The translations under genes were made by a program, and so were the position numbers. A stretch of 64,000 bases of DNA from Ceratothoa steindachneri (taxonomy: Eukaryota; Arthropoda; Malacostraca; Isopoda; Cymothoidae): the NCBI GenBank assembly GCA_963969495.1, contig OZ018329.1:147372502-147436501 (forward strand). Direction: 5' to 3'. A model generated the notes under the pieces. The model searched no databases and was not told where the DNA came from. It saw only the letters and a list, made by a program, of their open reading frames with translations. This document shows, piece by piece, positions 22,901 through 35,090 of the stretch (position 1 is the stretch's first letter; each line of letters begins with the position of its first letter).

Positions 22901-23640
22901 AGTAAAAGGAAATAGGAAAGGGGAAAAAAAGGGGGTGATAAGTCTTGTTCCCAGTACCAGGGGTCCCCAAAGGGGCCCCAGGAAGGTACCTGCTCTGAAC
23001 CCTGGGGAGCAGCACATCCTCTCGGCATCGGTGCCCACAAGGATAGAGGCAACAGGAGAAGCTGGTGGGTTTCCCCCTACTTTCAATGGCCCTGTCTTAT
23101 ACTGCCCTTAGTCTTTGGATCCTCTTCGATTGAATGTTGGGGAATAGTGACCCCAGCATTCTCCGATACCCATAACCAGACCGGATCCGCCTGTCGAGCC
23201 ATGTGTAATATTTGGGCTCAGGTTCGCACGGAGTGGCAGTGACTGTTTATACTGCCCGTCCCAGCAGTATCGGTTGGAGGACAAAAGAAGCCCCCCTTGC
23301 CCCACCCCCTGTTGGGGTCAGTAGGGCCGCCGTGGGCAGGGGCAGTGAATATTATAAAGGAAATGAGTGATTGTCTCGCTCAAATTCCCTTAAATTTGTA
23401 GCTCCACTCTCACCACTCACTACCATGGCTGACACCACCCCTATGCAAGATCCTCCTGAAGCAGCACGGGTTCCTGATGACTCAGGAGAAGGACACCTCC
23501 AGGTATTGATGCCCCCTCGTCGGACAATAACTTCTCCATTATCGGAGATGGCCGACGATGGTTTGTACGACCTTGGGGCGCCTTTTTTGTAAGTGTAGAG
23601 AAGGGGGTTCACTACACGCCCTGCTCTCCTAAAAGAATAA
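22900..23640 (+). mobile_element. possible 5' UTR and ORF1 start of a second I-like LINE
   Basis: G/C-rich sequence without stops in stretches leads to ATG at about 23424, with a frame MADTTPMQDPPEAARVPDDS continuing about 55 codons to TAA at about 23590. An acidic/proline N-terminus like this occurs in ORF1 of some I-like LINEs, and the second I-like family lies immediately downstream on the other strand. The link is circumstantial. Confidence 0.3.
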
Positions 23641-24071
23641 AAGACAAAGAGGAACATGAGGCTCTCTCCCTCTGTGGGGGCTCCAGGGATGGACGGGTCA
23701 GATGGTTTCGGCAAGTGACCTGGCCACGACCGGTTTCTGATAAGGACACAGATTAAGAGGAACACTAACGTTGCTAGTGTGGGAATCTAAGCCTGGATGA
23801 TTATTATTATTTGGAGCAGGGTGCACGCCGCTAAAATCTAAAAAGATTATGGAGCGGCAGGACATAAAAGAGTCCTAGGCCCTAAAGTACAAAAAGTGGT
23901 AAGGTTAAAACAAAAATAAAAAGGGGGCACCGGGGCAATAAACAGATGACGGGCGTTTACTAATACTTACATTTCTAATTAATTATAAAAGGTGTATTTA
24001 CAAGATATAAAAGAGCAAAAAGATTATTGAAAATCGGAAGAGGGAATTCGTGCTAAAAGAGGGGCCCTCGG
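23641..24071. other. unassigned interval
   Basis: No gene supported. An A-rich block at 23900-23930. Confidence 0.35.
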
Positions 24072-27000
24072 CTAAGAGGAAGCGCAGCTTATCGTTACAT
24101 GGGACAGGTAAAATAAATGGGAAGCATTCCATAGGTAGGGCAGACAGGGGCTGGCAGTGGACCAAAAGATACGAGGCTTATCCATGCGCATTAAATGCCC
24201 ATGTGTGAGGTGTGTGTGGCCGATTCGCAGGCGACAAAGGAGCACCTCAGATCTCCGACGAGGTTGATAACAGAGTCCACGAAAAAACCGAGGGTTTAAT
24301 GGAATGCAATTTGTTACCGATGCAGCCATCCCTTTCTGACTGCCAGACTGAATGTAGTCCCAAATAAGATAAAAGTCCCGATGAGGTAGACTGAAGCGAG
24401 TCGGTGTCCGAGTGGCCAGAATTCGAGCTGCCTCATCGGCCCGCTCGTTACCCTCGACTCTCCGACATGACTAGAAACCAAGCAAAACCCTACTTTGTAT
24501 CTGCAAGTTTTTTGGTTTTTTTACCAACCAGGAATGTATTTGGAAGATCAAGGGGATGGTCAGAAGTTAAAGAGCTTCTTGAATCAATAAAAACGGTAAA
24601 GGCAGTAAAATGCAAGGTAGATAAAAGGTGTAAGGCTAATAAAACTGCATAAAGCTCGGCGGTAAAAATGGAAGCTACTTGCGGTAACGACTCGGAGACT
24701 ATAGATCCCCGACGAGACTAACGCCACCTCCCAACATCGTCCGTTTTAGTTTTAGACCTGTCTATGAAGAGATGACATGGTGTGTGAGATGCTGCATGAT
24801 CAATGAACATGGCACGTACGACACGCGGGTCAACTAGAGACTTCTGCATGTTAGAGTAGTGTAAATATTTGACAAGGGGAATGTCCACCGTGGGGGCAGG
24901 GGGTGGGCAGAACTGAGTTGCACGGTCCTAAACGGGGAAAGTGTTCAGCTGTACACGAAGTCCCAAGGGCCGGTGTATGGATGGAGATATGTCATAGGCG
25001 GCGACATATATAAGGAAAAGACGCTTATGTAGATGTCTGAGCAAGGAGGCTGCTGAATACTAAAAAATATACCGTAGACAGACCTGGAGGCGGTGGTGAT
25101 GGAGTGGGAAAATGCCAGCCAAAGGATAAGTGCTCGCTATAAAGGAGGAGCAAAATGCGCCGCTGGATGGAGGGCCAGGTTGCGGATAGGATCCAGCATA
25201 GGAAGAGATGAAGAAGAGGCCGAAAAATACACCTCGCTACCATAGTGCAACTTGAGCCTATCACTTCTCAAGAGGTGCGGGAGAGCATCTTTAGTAGCTC
25301 CATCTTCCGGAGACATTTCCGTCGCAGCTCACGAAAATAGGAGACACCAAGCGAGTTGGGAATCTAGGGTCATCCCCAGGAACAGGATCTTCGAAACAAA
25401 TTCTAAGGGGTTACCTTGCAGGAGCCATGGGGGGATTAACTTGCTGACCCCACTTACGGTGAAAGTGTATTGCTTTCGTCTTTGAGGTGGACAAGCGGAA
25501 CCCTTTATGAAGGGCCCGACGGTGGGTTGCGGATGCCGGGCGTGAAGCGGAGCAAAAAAGAGGGAGGTCATGGTACAAATAAGGTTGTAGGATACCAGGC
25601 TATTTATCCCAATAGGGAATTAAATATCACTTAATACACCACCAAGGGGAACACCCTCCTCCTGGACATGGAGATCAGAATAAGTGTTACCAACTCTAAC
25701 ACGGAACTTGCGAGTGGCTAAAAACTGGTAACTGGCGGAGGCCTCCATGGAGCCATGTGGTGTCATAGGCCTTCTCGATATCGAAGATAGCCAATCGCAT
25801 GGCAGCCGCGAGAAAGGTCTCACGGAGGGTGCCCTCTATGAGGACAAGATCTGTCTTACTCTGCTTCTTACGGAAGCCACACTGGTATGGGGTTAGGAGG
25901 AGTGGTTTCTTGCAGTCGGCAGAAACCACTGCAACCGAGCATTCACCCTTTACTCCAACAATTTGCTAAGACAGCTGATGTGGGCTATTGGCCTATACTG
26001 GGAATGAGACGAGCCGTGTCTACCTGGTTTAAAAAATGGTAAGACTAACGCCGTTCTCCATGTGGTAGGGTAGAATTCCTGGAGTGATTACGTATGGGGA
26101 TGGAGATGACAGAGTCATATCTGATATTGCCTGGGTCAGGAGCCGTGGGGGGTTTAATGTGACAGCGCTGAGCGCATCTGGTCGCTAGTAAACAATTGTA
26201 GGACTCTTGTCCACCAGGCGAGAAATACAGGGATTCACCCTCCAGCCGGGATTTGATAGGTTAAAACACCCACGGATAGCGCTCAACGCTGCTAACATCG
26301 GCAAAAAAGGATGTCAATATATCGGCGACGCTGGCGAGATCGCAGATGATTGAGCCATTCTTCTCGGCTCTTCCACAATAGAGCCGCGGAGGTAGTGGAC
26401 AATAAGGAAGACACAAATGCCCTCCAGGAGTCGGTGCGCGCCTGACGTAAAGTTCGCTGGCGGATGGCTCTAGTGCGATTTCGGTCAATACGGTTCAAAA
26501 GAACCCAACTCTTTTTTTATAGGCCTCTACCACACGGGTGCAATCAGCATTCCACCATGGGAGAATTTTCTGCCCCGACAGGACCGAGTACGAGGAAATG
26601 CGGAGTCTGCAGCATCAAGCACTAAACAGGAAAAGTAATGTATAGCTGCATCAATATCTACAAAATCTCAAATTTGTTTAATGAAGGAAGCGTCACGTAA
26701 CTTTGACCAGTTGGCCCTTACAACATTCCATTTGAGGGGATATGAAGGGGATGGTCAAAGTGTGGTGTGTTTCAAGAAAATGGGATAAATCCACACAACT
26801 GAAAGAATCAGTTTGAATATGGTAGGAGGTAACATGATTATAGTTAAGAATGCCTAAAGAATTAGTGAATAAGAGATTCAAGGAGACGGCCTTGATGGTT
26901 GTTCACTATCACCCCATAAGGAGTGTCTGGCATTAAAGTCACCAGTAACAAGAAATGGGGTAGGAAGCAGAGATAAAAGATCTAAAAACTGAGCCCTTGA

Positions 27001-27985
27001 AAGGGGCTCATCTGTAGGAATATAAATTGAACAGAAAGTATAAGTTCTATCCGTAAAATGGACACGAGAAGCAACTGCTTGAAGAGTAGTCCGCAGAATC
27101 AAAGTCGTGCCAAAAGAAGTTAGTGCTCACCATAAGTGAGACACTACCATGGGCTAACCAGCCAAGGGGTGGTAGAAAGTTTAAAAGTGAAATGACGAAG
27201 CTTGGGGAAAGGTCGTTACCAGAGTTTGGTTTCCTGCAAGCATATAACAGGTGATATTTTAGATAGTAAAGGGATAGGATGTACCTCAACTGAGGAAGTT
27301 TTAATTGAGGTAAATTGTCCACCCCTTTTTAGAAGTTAGCTTCCTAGAGGGAGGAGAAGAGTCGAAAAAGGCCTTACCCTTGGGCAGAAGTCCTCAGTCA
27401 TAACATCAGAATGGGGCAACACGATAAATTCAATATAGCTTGAATATCATCCAGTCTCTGGATTGGCATCAGGGTCTTTGGCACGCTTTGCCAGCACTGG
27501 GTAAATAAGGGGGAAGAGAGGAAGGGAGTATACTAGGGACTAGACTTGGGTCTGGGTAGAAGAGGGTGATGGTGCTGCATCCCGGGATGATGACTGAAGA
27601 GATGTAGTAGTGTACGAGCGGGATGAGTCAGCTGCCATGGGTAGGGCATCGGAGAACCTGACGCTGACTAACCAACATTGACTGAAGCATCTTGAGGTGA
27701 TAGTCCATTAGAACGGATAATGCCCTTCACTGTGTTGAGAGTTGGGTGGGAACAGCAATCTCAGAGCGAGCAAGGGCCTTGAGGGCTTGTACAGAATCAT
27801 GTTGGGGGCGGGAAGTGACCTCTACTACTATGGCTCCATCATTACGGAACCACATGCGGCGTGGTTCTCCTCACCGCTCATCAAAAATATTAAGTTTTGA
27901 TAGGGAAATGTCAGAATTTCCATTTTCTACCAATGAGGAAAACGGATCTGCCACGAGAAAGCGAGAATTGGAACAAGATCCAGGA
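24072..27985 (-). mobile_element. Second, diverged I-like LINE family copy (minus), decayed
   Basis: Reading on the minus strand from right to left, collinear pieces are seen. ORF1 comes first (RRMWFRNDGAIVVEVTSRPQ, about 27.85 kb). Endonuclease follows (TTLQAVASRVHFTDRTYTFC, SIYIPTDEPLSRAQF, FLVTGDFNARHSLWGDS, 26.9-27.1 kb). RT comes next (YQCGFRKKQSKTDLVLIEG, AIFDIEKAYDTTW, FRVRVGNTYSDLHVQEEGVP, 25.6-25.9 kb). Then RNase H (AELYAVLLALHLL, FIDSRSSLTS, near 24.6 kb) and a C-terminal block (LLCRLRIGHTHLTHGHLM, 24.2 kb). The layout is that of the first I-like family, but the sequence is clearly different. The YVDD box is not recovered and frames are broken throughout. Confidence 0.8.
26878..27102 (-). 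pseudogene. endonuclease core of the second I-like family
   Basis: This is the best-preserved piece of the element: a 74-codon minus frame with the YIPTDEP strand and the catalytic GDFNARHSLWGDS motif (Asp/Asn of the EEP fold). Upstream on the minus strand, frame 27047-27322 keeps the N-terminal part (CRKPNSGNDLSPSF, LAHGSVSLMV), so at least one frameshift splits the domain. Confidence 0.8.
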
Positions 27986-28949
27986 ATACGAGCAGAAGTT
28001 TTCGACTTCTGCAAAGTAGTATTTGGTTTAATTTTCTCCATATACTATGTTAATTAAGGGGCGGGGGGTGATAGTCACGTATAAAGCTGAACCCAAGGTC
28101 AAGGAGGGAGGAGAGAGGTATAGTAAAACTCCACTTCGCAGTCCGCTCTAATGAGCGGCCTGAGCCCCCTCTGCAACAAGGCAGGAACACTCCCCACGGC
28201 GAGCTCCTGGAAACTTCGCGAGCATAGAGGGGAAGCCTGGATGACATCGAGGCCCATCATTAAAAGACTACCTGGCATTCGAGACCATAGGTTTCAAAGG
28301 CCGAATGGTTTGCCTGAGTCACTAGCTTGGCTTATTGGTAGAGCTGAAGGTAAAGTTTCTCGGACAGAAGACTTCCGGAGAATGTGTCGGACGCTTTGGA
28401 GGAGCATTATTAGTGTTCTTCGGACAGTCAATGACGGTTCTCTAGTGGTTTATGCGAGGGCAATTTTGGATTAATCGTTATAAGACAAACAGAAAAACTG
28501 GCAGAGCAAAATAAAGGTAGAGGAGGTTGAGTGGCTAAGAAAACGGGGAGGGTGCTCGAAACCCAATCGCGACAGGCTCCCTGAGTCGCTGCATGCAAGT
28601 TTGTATTGCCACGGCATCAAGACAATCGTGCCACTTTCGTGGAGGTACTACTGCTGCCACTGGTTGTCACACAAATCATCATGTAGTTGTGCCAAGTGGA
28701 GTCTAGAGGAACTGTGCGAATTGCTTTGTGCTGTAAAATGTATCGATTACGATAAGACGCAACCTACTTCCCCGAAACAATATGGCATGTATATCTTGGC
28801 CGTCGACTTTACTCACTATCGCAGAATGTTCAATGTTCAGGCATCCATACTGGACCCTTTAGGCATACGCTCAGACACTGCGATCGTGATAGAGCTGCAG
28901 CTCAAAGGTCCCACCCCTGTGACCAGGTGTAGAAAGTTTGCCCCGAGAA

Positions 28950-29270
28950 AGTTTTTTTTAAGGAGCCCGTCTGGCGTCTGCCTACTTGGGCATAAGTCGC
29001 CGTAATCACGACAGCCTAGGACTAGGCTATTTTAAAACAATATGCAAAGCAAAAAAAAAAACAATAAAAAAGGAAAAGGCAACAAGCAAGCCCCGGCATC
29101 AGGGGGCGGTCCGCCTCCCTACGGCGCAGGAACGTGCGACCTACGAAGAAAACAAAAATAAACAAGTTAAATAAAGGGGAGAAAGCTGGCCTCCTCCAAA
29201 AAGTCATTAAGTCCACAAGCCAATGTGCACACACACTCGTCCTGAGTACAAGGGATAAGTGTCACAAGAA
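28950..29270 (-). mobile_element. 5'-truncated I-like LINE 3' end nested in an I-like copy (minus)
   Basis: A T-run (28952-28959) is followed by the conserved stem-loop (ctggcgtctgcc...agtcgcc, 28975-29003, one mismatch in the outer stem), the family 3' UTR, and 'tgtgcac' and 'gagtacaaggga' blocks ending near 29.26 kb. The flanking plus-strand ORF1 and ORF1-end segments belong to the same family, so the copy inserted into an older relative. No clean TSD was found. Confidence 0.8.
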
Positions 29271-29898
29271 AGGTCGGACCCAAGAGATATTAGGATCCCA
29301 CAACACTGCCCAAGACTCGAGGGGAAGACTGAGATGGGAGACCCCAAATTCCGGGGGCTGTAGGGCAGCGGGAGGAAAAGACAAGTGGCTAGTGTAACTT
29401 TCATTCATTAAGTCTTCGTAAGCGACAGCCTGTTTTACAACCAAAAGCTTTCAGTCCGGCCTCCGGGAAGCGTATGCCATTCCTGTGAGGGTTTTCACAT
29501 AGAAGAGGGCCTTCCCATCTCCACCAAGCTAAGCCTGGAGGGCATATTATTTCCAGTCAGGTGAGAAAAGTTGCGGAGGCTCGATCCTCGTTCTTTCTTT
29601 CTGCATGGACTATGCTGGGCATGTACCCATAGCCAAACCTCACTAGGTATAGGGGTTTGTGACAAAACCATCAAGGGATGTAGGTGGAGCAGAAGGATGT
29701 GTGAATTACACCCATGATACCTTAGTTCTTCCACTTAGTATAAATAGCTTTCAGGCAGTGGTGGTGCAGCTAAATCTGGACAGGAGGTATACCTTTATTT
29801 ATACATGCATTCGATTGTCAGCCATCTTGGATGCCAGAGACTTTCGCCCTGTCTTGGCTACGCCATTTCTACCCCTGGAATTTGAACAGTAGGTAAAC

Positions 29899-30300
29899 CG
29901 TTTAACAAGGTTGGCAAATTATTGGGCATTTCCAAATGAAATTTGGAAAACCCCAGTTGAGGGGAGGTCAAAATTACTTCTATTTTTTTCAAGAAATAAA
30001 TGCTACATCATTATTTTATTCAAAATTCAAATTTATGTTTATAATTTCAACAAATGTGTATCAAATTAAGATTTATCTCTGATACTGACCCATAATTCCT
30101 CTCTCCTTCTACAGGTTATGGCTATCATGGGTACCCACAATTCTCGATCAGTGATCTATTACTGTGATCTTTTCTTACTATAATATAATTATTAAACTAA
30201 GTAATTATTAATATTATATAAAAATAGAGATTGCTAATCTTTTTCTACCATATTCTAATGCTTGTAGCATTTGTTTTTTGAAAAACCCCAGAATAAAACG
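29899..30300 (+). repeat. left arm of ~400-bp inverted repeat pair
   Basis: The segment starts aggttggcaaa and contains ttattttattcaaaattca, ctgatactgac, aggttatggctatcat and aactaagtaattattaatat, ending gaaaaaccccagaataaaac. The same motifs occur in inverted order and orientation at 31.06-31.48 kb. No coding capacity. It interrupts the I-like copy between its EN and RT portions. Confidence 0.85.
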
Positions 30301-31060
30301 GATCCTATAGGCCATGCACCAAGACTTGGGTGAATGAGGCATGGCTTTTGTGTTAGATTTATTAAACAGGATCTGGAAAGAGAATATCCTACTAGTTCTG
30401 GCAATTGTGCTCGCTTTTCACAAACCATGGAGATCTCTCATTATCATGGCCAGTATCAGGAGAGGCTCCACATGACAGGGACTCCTCCCAATTTTCATGA
30501 TTTTTGGCAAGGTGGTAGATTCTGCATTCAGGTGGGAGAGGGGGCTTTCAGGTCCAATAGGGCAGGAAGAGGCAACCCACAGGGAAATAACCTCAGTGTA
30601 GCTATTTGACTCGAGCATCAATGAGGCATTTTCTCACTATACTTTGGTAGGACCCAGATGCCAATTCTGGAGTGTAGATCCGAAGAGGAATCTAACCAAA
30701 TCTCTAGGTCTGATTAAGCACACAGGTTTGTTTTCCTTAACTAAGACTAAGGTAGTTGACTTCTGTCCTCTTTTATGGCTTCAAAATAACTTGGACTTGC
30801 ACTTAAACGAGGCTGACATGGAATTGGTGGCTTCACAGTTAGTTTTGGTCTTGTTTTTGTGACCAATGTCTCACCTGGGAGGCCCATGTTTGCAACCTTA
30901 GGGTCGCTTGTACCTGATCCATTGAGATTCTTTGTTCTGTGAGGTTCAGCACTTAGGGTACTAATAGGGCTACCTTTGTTTTATTTGTTGGCTCAAAGAT
31001 CAACTATGGATGAGTTTTATACAGTAGCAACCCCCCCCCCCAAATTTTGAAAAAAAACAA

Positions 31061-31485
31061 TAAAACAGGGGTATTTTTAAAAAATACTGGTTTTATTCGG
31101 GGGTTTTTCAAAAAACAAATGCTACAAGCAAGAGAATAACAGAAAAAGAATAGCTATCTCTATTATATAATATTAATAATTACTTAGTTTAATAATTATT
31201 ATAGTATGAACAGCTCACTGATTGAGAATTTTGGGTGCCTATGATAGCCATAACCTGTAGGAGAGATGAATTATGTGTCAGTATCAGAGAAATAACCTCA
31301 ATTTGATACATATTTATTGAAATTATGAACAAATATGAATTTTGAATAAAATAATGATAAGTAGCATTCATTTCTTGAAAAAAAAAAGTAATTTTTAAAA
31401 AGCAAAATTTTTGAACTTCATTTGAAAGGCAAAAAACAAAAACCAGTAATAAAACTCGTGTTTTGTGATTGGCCAACCCTGGTAT
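31061..31485 (-). repeat. right arm of ~400-bp inverted repeat pair
   Basis: This is the inverted counterpart of the 29.9-30.3 kb segment, a little longer at the outer end (an extra ccagtattttt/aaaaatacccctg palindrome at about 31.06-31.11 kb). It is diverged by substitutions and small indels, so the two are old copies of one family rather than a recent hairpin. Confidence 0.85.
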
Positions 31486-31489
31486 GACC

Positions 31490-32600
31490 TGTCCGGTTCT
31501 TCTCCAGTTCATATCTCCTGCTTGTTTCCCAGAATTTCTCTTGGATGTTGTTTTTTTATTTGTCATCATTGTCTTGGGAGTGGTTGTTTACCTTGATTGT
31601 TATGGTATGGATAGTTGCCTGATCACCTGGGAAGTGCATGTTGTTTTTGCCAAACCTGAAACCAGGATGGAGCATAGTATAACTCCAGAAACAAGTCTGT
31701 ACAAAAGGCTTAGGATTCAACTTAAGACAAATATTTTCCCATAAAGTGGGGTTGGAGTGCTTTAATGTCTGTCTGATCCCCATTGTCCAAGTAGTTCCTC
31801 TCCTAGGCTTCAGAAGGGATCTTCACATTTTACTTTCTCCATTTTGGATAAAACTACAAACTTTGTGGCATGTCTGTTGGTTTCCACAAAGTGGAGTTTG
31901 TGCATATCAATGTCACAAATACAAAGCCACCTATTACTAACCTTTTAACCAATTTACCAGTCTCATCCCCAAAAATTCCAAGTGCAGATGCTCTTGGAAA
32001 ATCATTTGTACCTTATTTATGAGGCTCGATGCAGCAAGCAACCACTGCATTCTCTGGATGATATCTTCTTGCGATGGAAGATGACATCTTAGAAGAGAAC
32101 TTTGTAATGTTCTATCTGTGGACAGTTGCTCCTTATTTACCTGAAGAGGAAAATTATTCGTAGGTGCAATGGACTAAAAGCGCCTAAAAATGGTTTTGTT
32201 TGTTTTTTTCATAATCCTATCCAAGGAAATATTAAATACTAAGAAAATGTCACTAATTAGAAGTTTTTTATAAACTTGAGTATTAATTAATATATAGATA
32301 AGTTCAGCTTTTCTATAAAAATTCCTGGCTCTTTTTTTATTCTGCACACACGTCTTCTCCAAACCCAACAAATAGGAGGGGAGAGGTGGTAGTAGACTAT
32401 GTTAGGTACTACTAATCCTTGTAATTGTGTAAAGGGTTAGGCATTGAACTAGCAAATTTACTTTCCTTTTTAACTCTTACTCTGGGCAAGATTTATTGGG
32501 ATATTTCCTTCAGCATTGGCCACACAAAACGTGAACTGGCTAAATCCATTATAAATTAACCAATCCTAGATATATTTACCTAAATTTCATGTTAAAGACT
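31490..32600. other. unassigned interval
   Basis: Several short frames on both strands (for example 31469-31744 plus, 31556-31783 minus), none with a motif I recognise. It may hold an old DNA-transposon relic. Confidence 0.35.
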
Positions 32601-32609
32601 TGAGTATTA

Positions 32610-33100
32610 TACTAGTCTTTATTCAATGAAATCACTGTCAGCCTCAACCAGGGACTCCAGGCAGCATCAAAACCTGGTGCAGGCCTTCTCAATGGTCCCC
32701 TTGTTTTATGTGGGTAAAAACTGTAGTGATTCTGGAGATAAGCTCCACCTCGGTGGTGCACGAGAGACTTGTTGGTCTCTCTTGCTCAATCAACCACACC
32801 TTACACATCATAGTACATAAGGTTTGGGAGGTTTGTAGGCCAGATGTTCATCTTGATGTGGTAAAAGAAATTGACAGCCAAGACTGGGTCCACCTGCTTG
32901 TATGGCATGGTACAGTCTTGCTGCCAGGTGTACACCATTCCAACAACCATGGATCAAGGATGACACCAGCTCTTCAGGGATATAATGTAGCCCTCCAGAA
33001 TTAGTAGTATAAATAAGAAATAAAACTTCCATGTTACAATTCCAAGAAACGGCAACAATTTGGTAGGCAGCATCATATTTATAACCCAAAGGTTTTGAGT
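32610..33100 (-). pseudogene. IS630/Tc1/mariner-type transposase C-terminal relic
   Basis: The minus strand encodes YTWQQD (second catalytic Asp with the usual QD context), then LAVNFFYHIKMNIWPTNLPN followed by LMYYDVWGVV (third catalytic region, normally NPLDYYVWG), then a degraded helical tail with RFRSC-like sequence (about 32.65 kb). Spacing and order fit the IS630-Tc1-mariner superfamily, distinct from the mariner and Tc1 copies elsewhere here. Several stops and shifts. The N-terminal DNA-binding part is not recognised upstream. Confidence 0.65.
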
Positions 33101-33188
33101 ATCAAATACAGTAGATTCAGGATTGTCTTTTTATAATTTGAAGAAACCATGAGTAAACAATTTCTATGTAGCTCTAAAAAATAGATTA

Positions 33189-34840
33189 CAGTCGCCCCCC
33201 TCCCAAATTCACTGGGGATAGGGACCACAAACCCCTGCGAATATTGAAAAACCACAGATAGTTGACGCTATCCCCCCAAACCTTCTTAATACATTCCCCA
33301 TATTAATCCAAGTAGTCATGTTCATACACATACAGTACAAAATAAAGTATCAGAATGCATTAAATTATTTTATTGTATAATGTTTACTCACCTGGAGATA
33401 GTTTTGTTTTGATTGAAGAATGATGACTGATGATTGTAGATGATGTTGCCTGTGCAGTTCAATGATGACGATGATGATAATACAACTGCACAGGGAAGCT
33501 GAGGAGATTCTAATTATCCTCAGTAAACACCAGAGGAGAAGGAAGAAAAGTTTCTCCAGAGGTGGAAGGCGTAGTTTCGGGTGTGGTTAGGGGTTCAGGC
33601 TTTTTATTTGGGGCGAAGAACACTGTACTGGGCAATTGAGATTGTTGCTTTTTCATTTTCTTTTGCATGTCCCATGCCTTTTTTTTTTAAAGAGCTCATC
33701 TGGCGACTGCTTACATGGGCATTAGTCGCCGTATTAAAACTGGCCTAGTTCTAGGCTACTTTAAAATAAAATTAAATAAACGGAAAAAAACACCCCAAAT
33801 GGGGGAAAGGAAGCAAGTTCCTGCGTCGGGGGAGGTCCCCCTGGCGCGGAAGCGTGCAACCTAAAGGAAAAAACAAAACAAACCCTGCTTAAATAATAGG
33901 GAGAAGGCCGGCCTCCCCCCAAAAGTCAACAAGTCCACCAGTCGATGTGCACACACTCATCCCGAGTACAAGGGACAGGCAGTAGCGACCCTGCCCATCC
34001 CAGTACCGGGACAGGTGTTGTGCGCGAAGATCACCCAGACTGAGACATTCAACAAGAATGTGCCAAACAGTCTGGGGGATGACGCAGTCGTTGCAATAGG
34101 GCGCAGGCGAGCGCTCCATCAAATAGCGGTGCGTCACACGAGTGTGCCCGATTGGCAGACGACAGAAAGCAACCTGAAGCCGCCGTGGCATTGGGGGATA
34201 GGTCCATGGGAACAGTCGCTGCGCAATGGCACGCAACTTTAAGTTCCCTTAGACCATCTCCCATCTTCTTTGCAAGATCAAGGCTATTTTGTGCCTTCAT
34301 GGAACAAACCATGTGAGGGTCCCATGATTCCAAATCTGCCTGAACACACTTAATTCTTCTCTGAAAATCAGCTAGCAACTCTAACTTCCTCATCTTCTTC
34401 TTTGTCAGATTCTTCCGTATTTATCCTGGTTAATTCAACCAAAACACCATCGTTTGATGGGGTTTCAAACTCATCCTCTGTTACATCATCGAAACCTTCG
34501 CCACCAAGGAGCTTAGACAATTTAACAGAGGTGGTAACTGCCACAGTTCTGATCTCTTTAGGAGATAAACCCTTGTGATCGTTTGCAACCTCAGGCCACA
34601 GCTTCTTCCAACAAGCATTAATGGTCTGGGGTTTCACTTCCTCTACAGCTAGTTTTAATATTTGAATGCAATTAGCAATGGTAAAATCGCACCAGTAATC
34701 CTTCAAGTTGAATTTTTCCTTGTGTAGATGGCCTTGAATGCCCTTATGATGCCTTGGAGCGTGGGAAATCTGTACATATACTGTACATACTCTAGTTGAG
34801 CGAGCGAAATCGGAACGCTGGCGATATATTCCCCCCCCCC
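33189..34840 (-). mobile_element. Tigger/pogo element (minus), truncated and carrying an I-like LINE insertion
   Basis: The left terminus cagtcgcccccctcccaaat (33189-33208), followed by an 'aaacccctgcgaat' block, is of the Tigger type. The minus-strand transposase C-terminal half is clear: QGIIRAFKAIYTRKN (about 34.72-34.77 kb), then FNLKDYWCDFTIANCIQI, VKPQTINACWKKLWPEV and GEGFDDVTEDEFE (34.4-34.7 kb). After the insertion come KKQQSQLPSTVFFAPNKKPE and a stop (33.5-33.66 kb). The N-terminal CENP-B-like HTH and most of the DDE core are missing, cut where LTR sequence begins near 34.84 kb. Confidence 0.8.
33680..34285 (-). mobile_element. 5'-truncated I-like LINE inserted in the Tigger transposase (minus)
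   Basis: A T-run (33680-33688) is followed by the conserved stem-loop (ctggcgactgc...agtcgcc, 33700-33731), the family 3' UTR, and the ORF2 C-terminus. The frame 33889-34236 is open for 115 codons and includes LQVAFCRLPIGHTRVTHRYL, the Cys pair PYCNDCV and the HILVECLSLGDLRA block. The Cys pattern is better preserved than in the 3-5 kb copy. It breaks the Tigger frame between its acidic region and its C-terminus. A degenerate tgcaaa(a)gaa repeat at the edges may be the TSD. Confidence 0.85.
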
Positions 34841-34844
34841 CATA

Positions 34845-34961
34845 TTTTTTTGTAAATAAAGGACTATATATACAATCCATTTCATTTCTCACATCAGAAT
34901 TAGTGTAGGAAGCAGATTGGGTCAATTGGGGTTAGGGGATAGATTTTCATGGCCCGCTACA
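34845..34961 (+). repeat. 3' end of an LTR (partial LTR A)
   Basis: The sequence matches the last roughly 115 bp of the LTR ending at 36673 (tacaatccatttcatttctc, then ttggggttag, ending cgctaca). It is followed at once by a primer-binding site. The rest of this LTR is missing on the left, where Tigger sequence begins. Confidence 0.8.
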
Positions 34962-34963
34962 TT

Positions 34964-34981
34964 TGGAGCCCAAATAGGGAC
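34964..34981 (+). other. primer-binding site A (tRNA-Lys type, mutated)
   Basis: tggagcccaaatagggac is the position and form of a tRNA-Lys-complementary PBS two bases after the LTR end. It differs from PBS B at two positions. Confidence 0.75.
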
Positions 34982-35090
34982 ACGAGATCTCGTAACTGGG
35001 AGCGTGACAAGAATGAAATGCAGTCTGTCATGGGATTGGAGGTAGTGATTGTTTTTTCCCTTCTTCTGTCCTTTCTTACTAACCTGGGAG

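Larger units (their letters stand above)
28100..31030 (+). mobile_element. Degraded copy of the first I-like family with nested insertions
   Basis: Collinear plus-strand fragments of the 0-5 kb element are present. A 5' part (28.15-28.45 kb) matches ORF1 start sequence. ORF1 with degraded knuckles follows (RYYCCHWLSHKSSCSCAKWS, 28.60-28.95 kb). The end of ORF1 and start of EN lie at 29.40-29.65 kb, then EN (FQAVVVQLNLDRRYTF, 29.75-29.88 kb), then RT pieces (GMAFVLDLLNRIW, 30.34 kb; FCIQVGEGAF, 30.51 kb; LTKTKVVDFC, 30.74 kb). A minus-strand 3' end of the same family interrupts it at 28.95-29.27 kb. One arm of an inverted repeat interrupts it at 29.9-30.3 kb. Decay is heavier than in the 0-5 kb copy. 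Confidence 0.75.

Noticed and set aside
33454..33485. Regulatory gatgacgatgatgat repeat
   Set aside because: A short imperfect trinucleotide run near the Tigger 3' region, with no independent evidence for a function.
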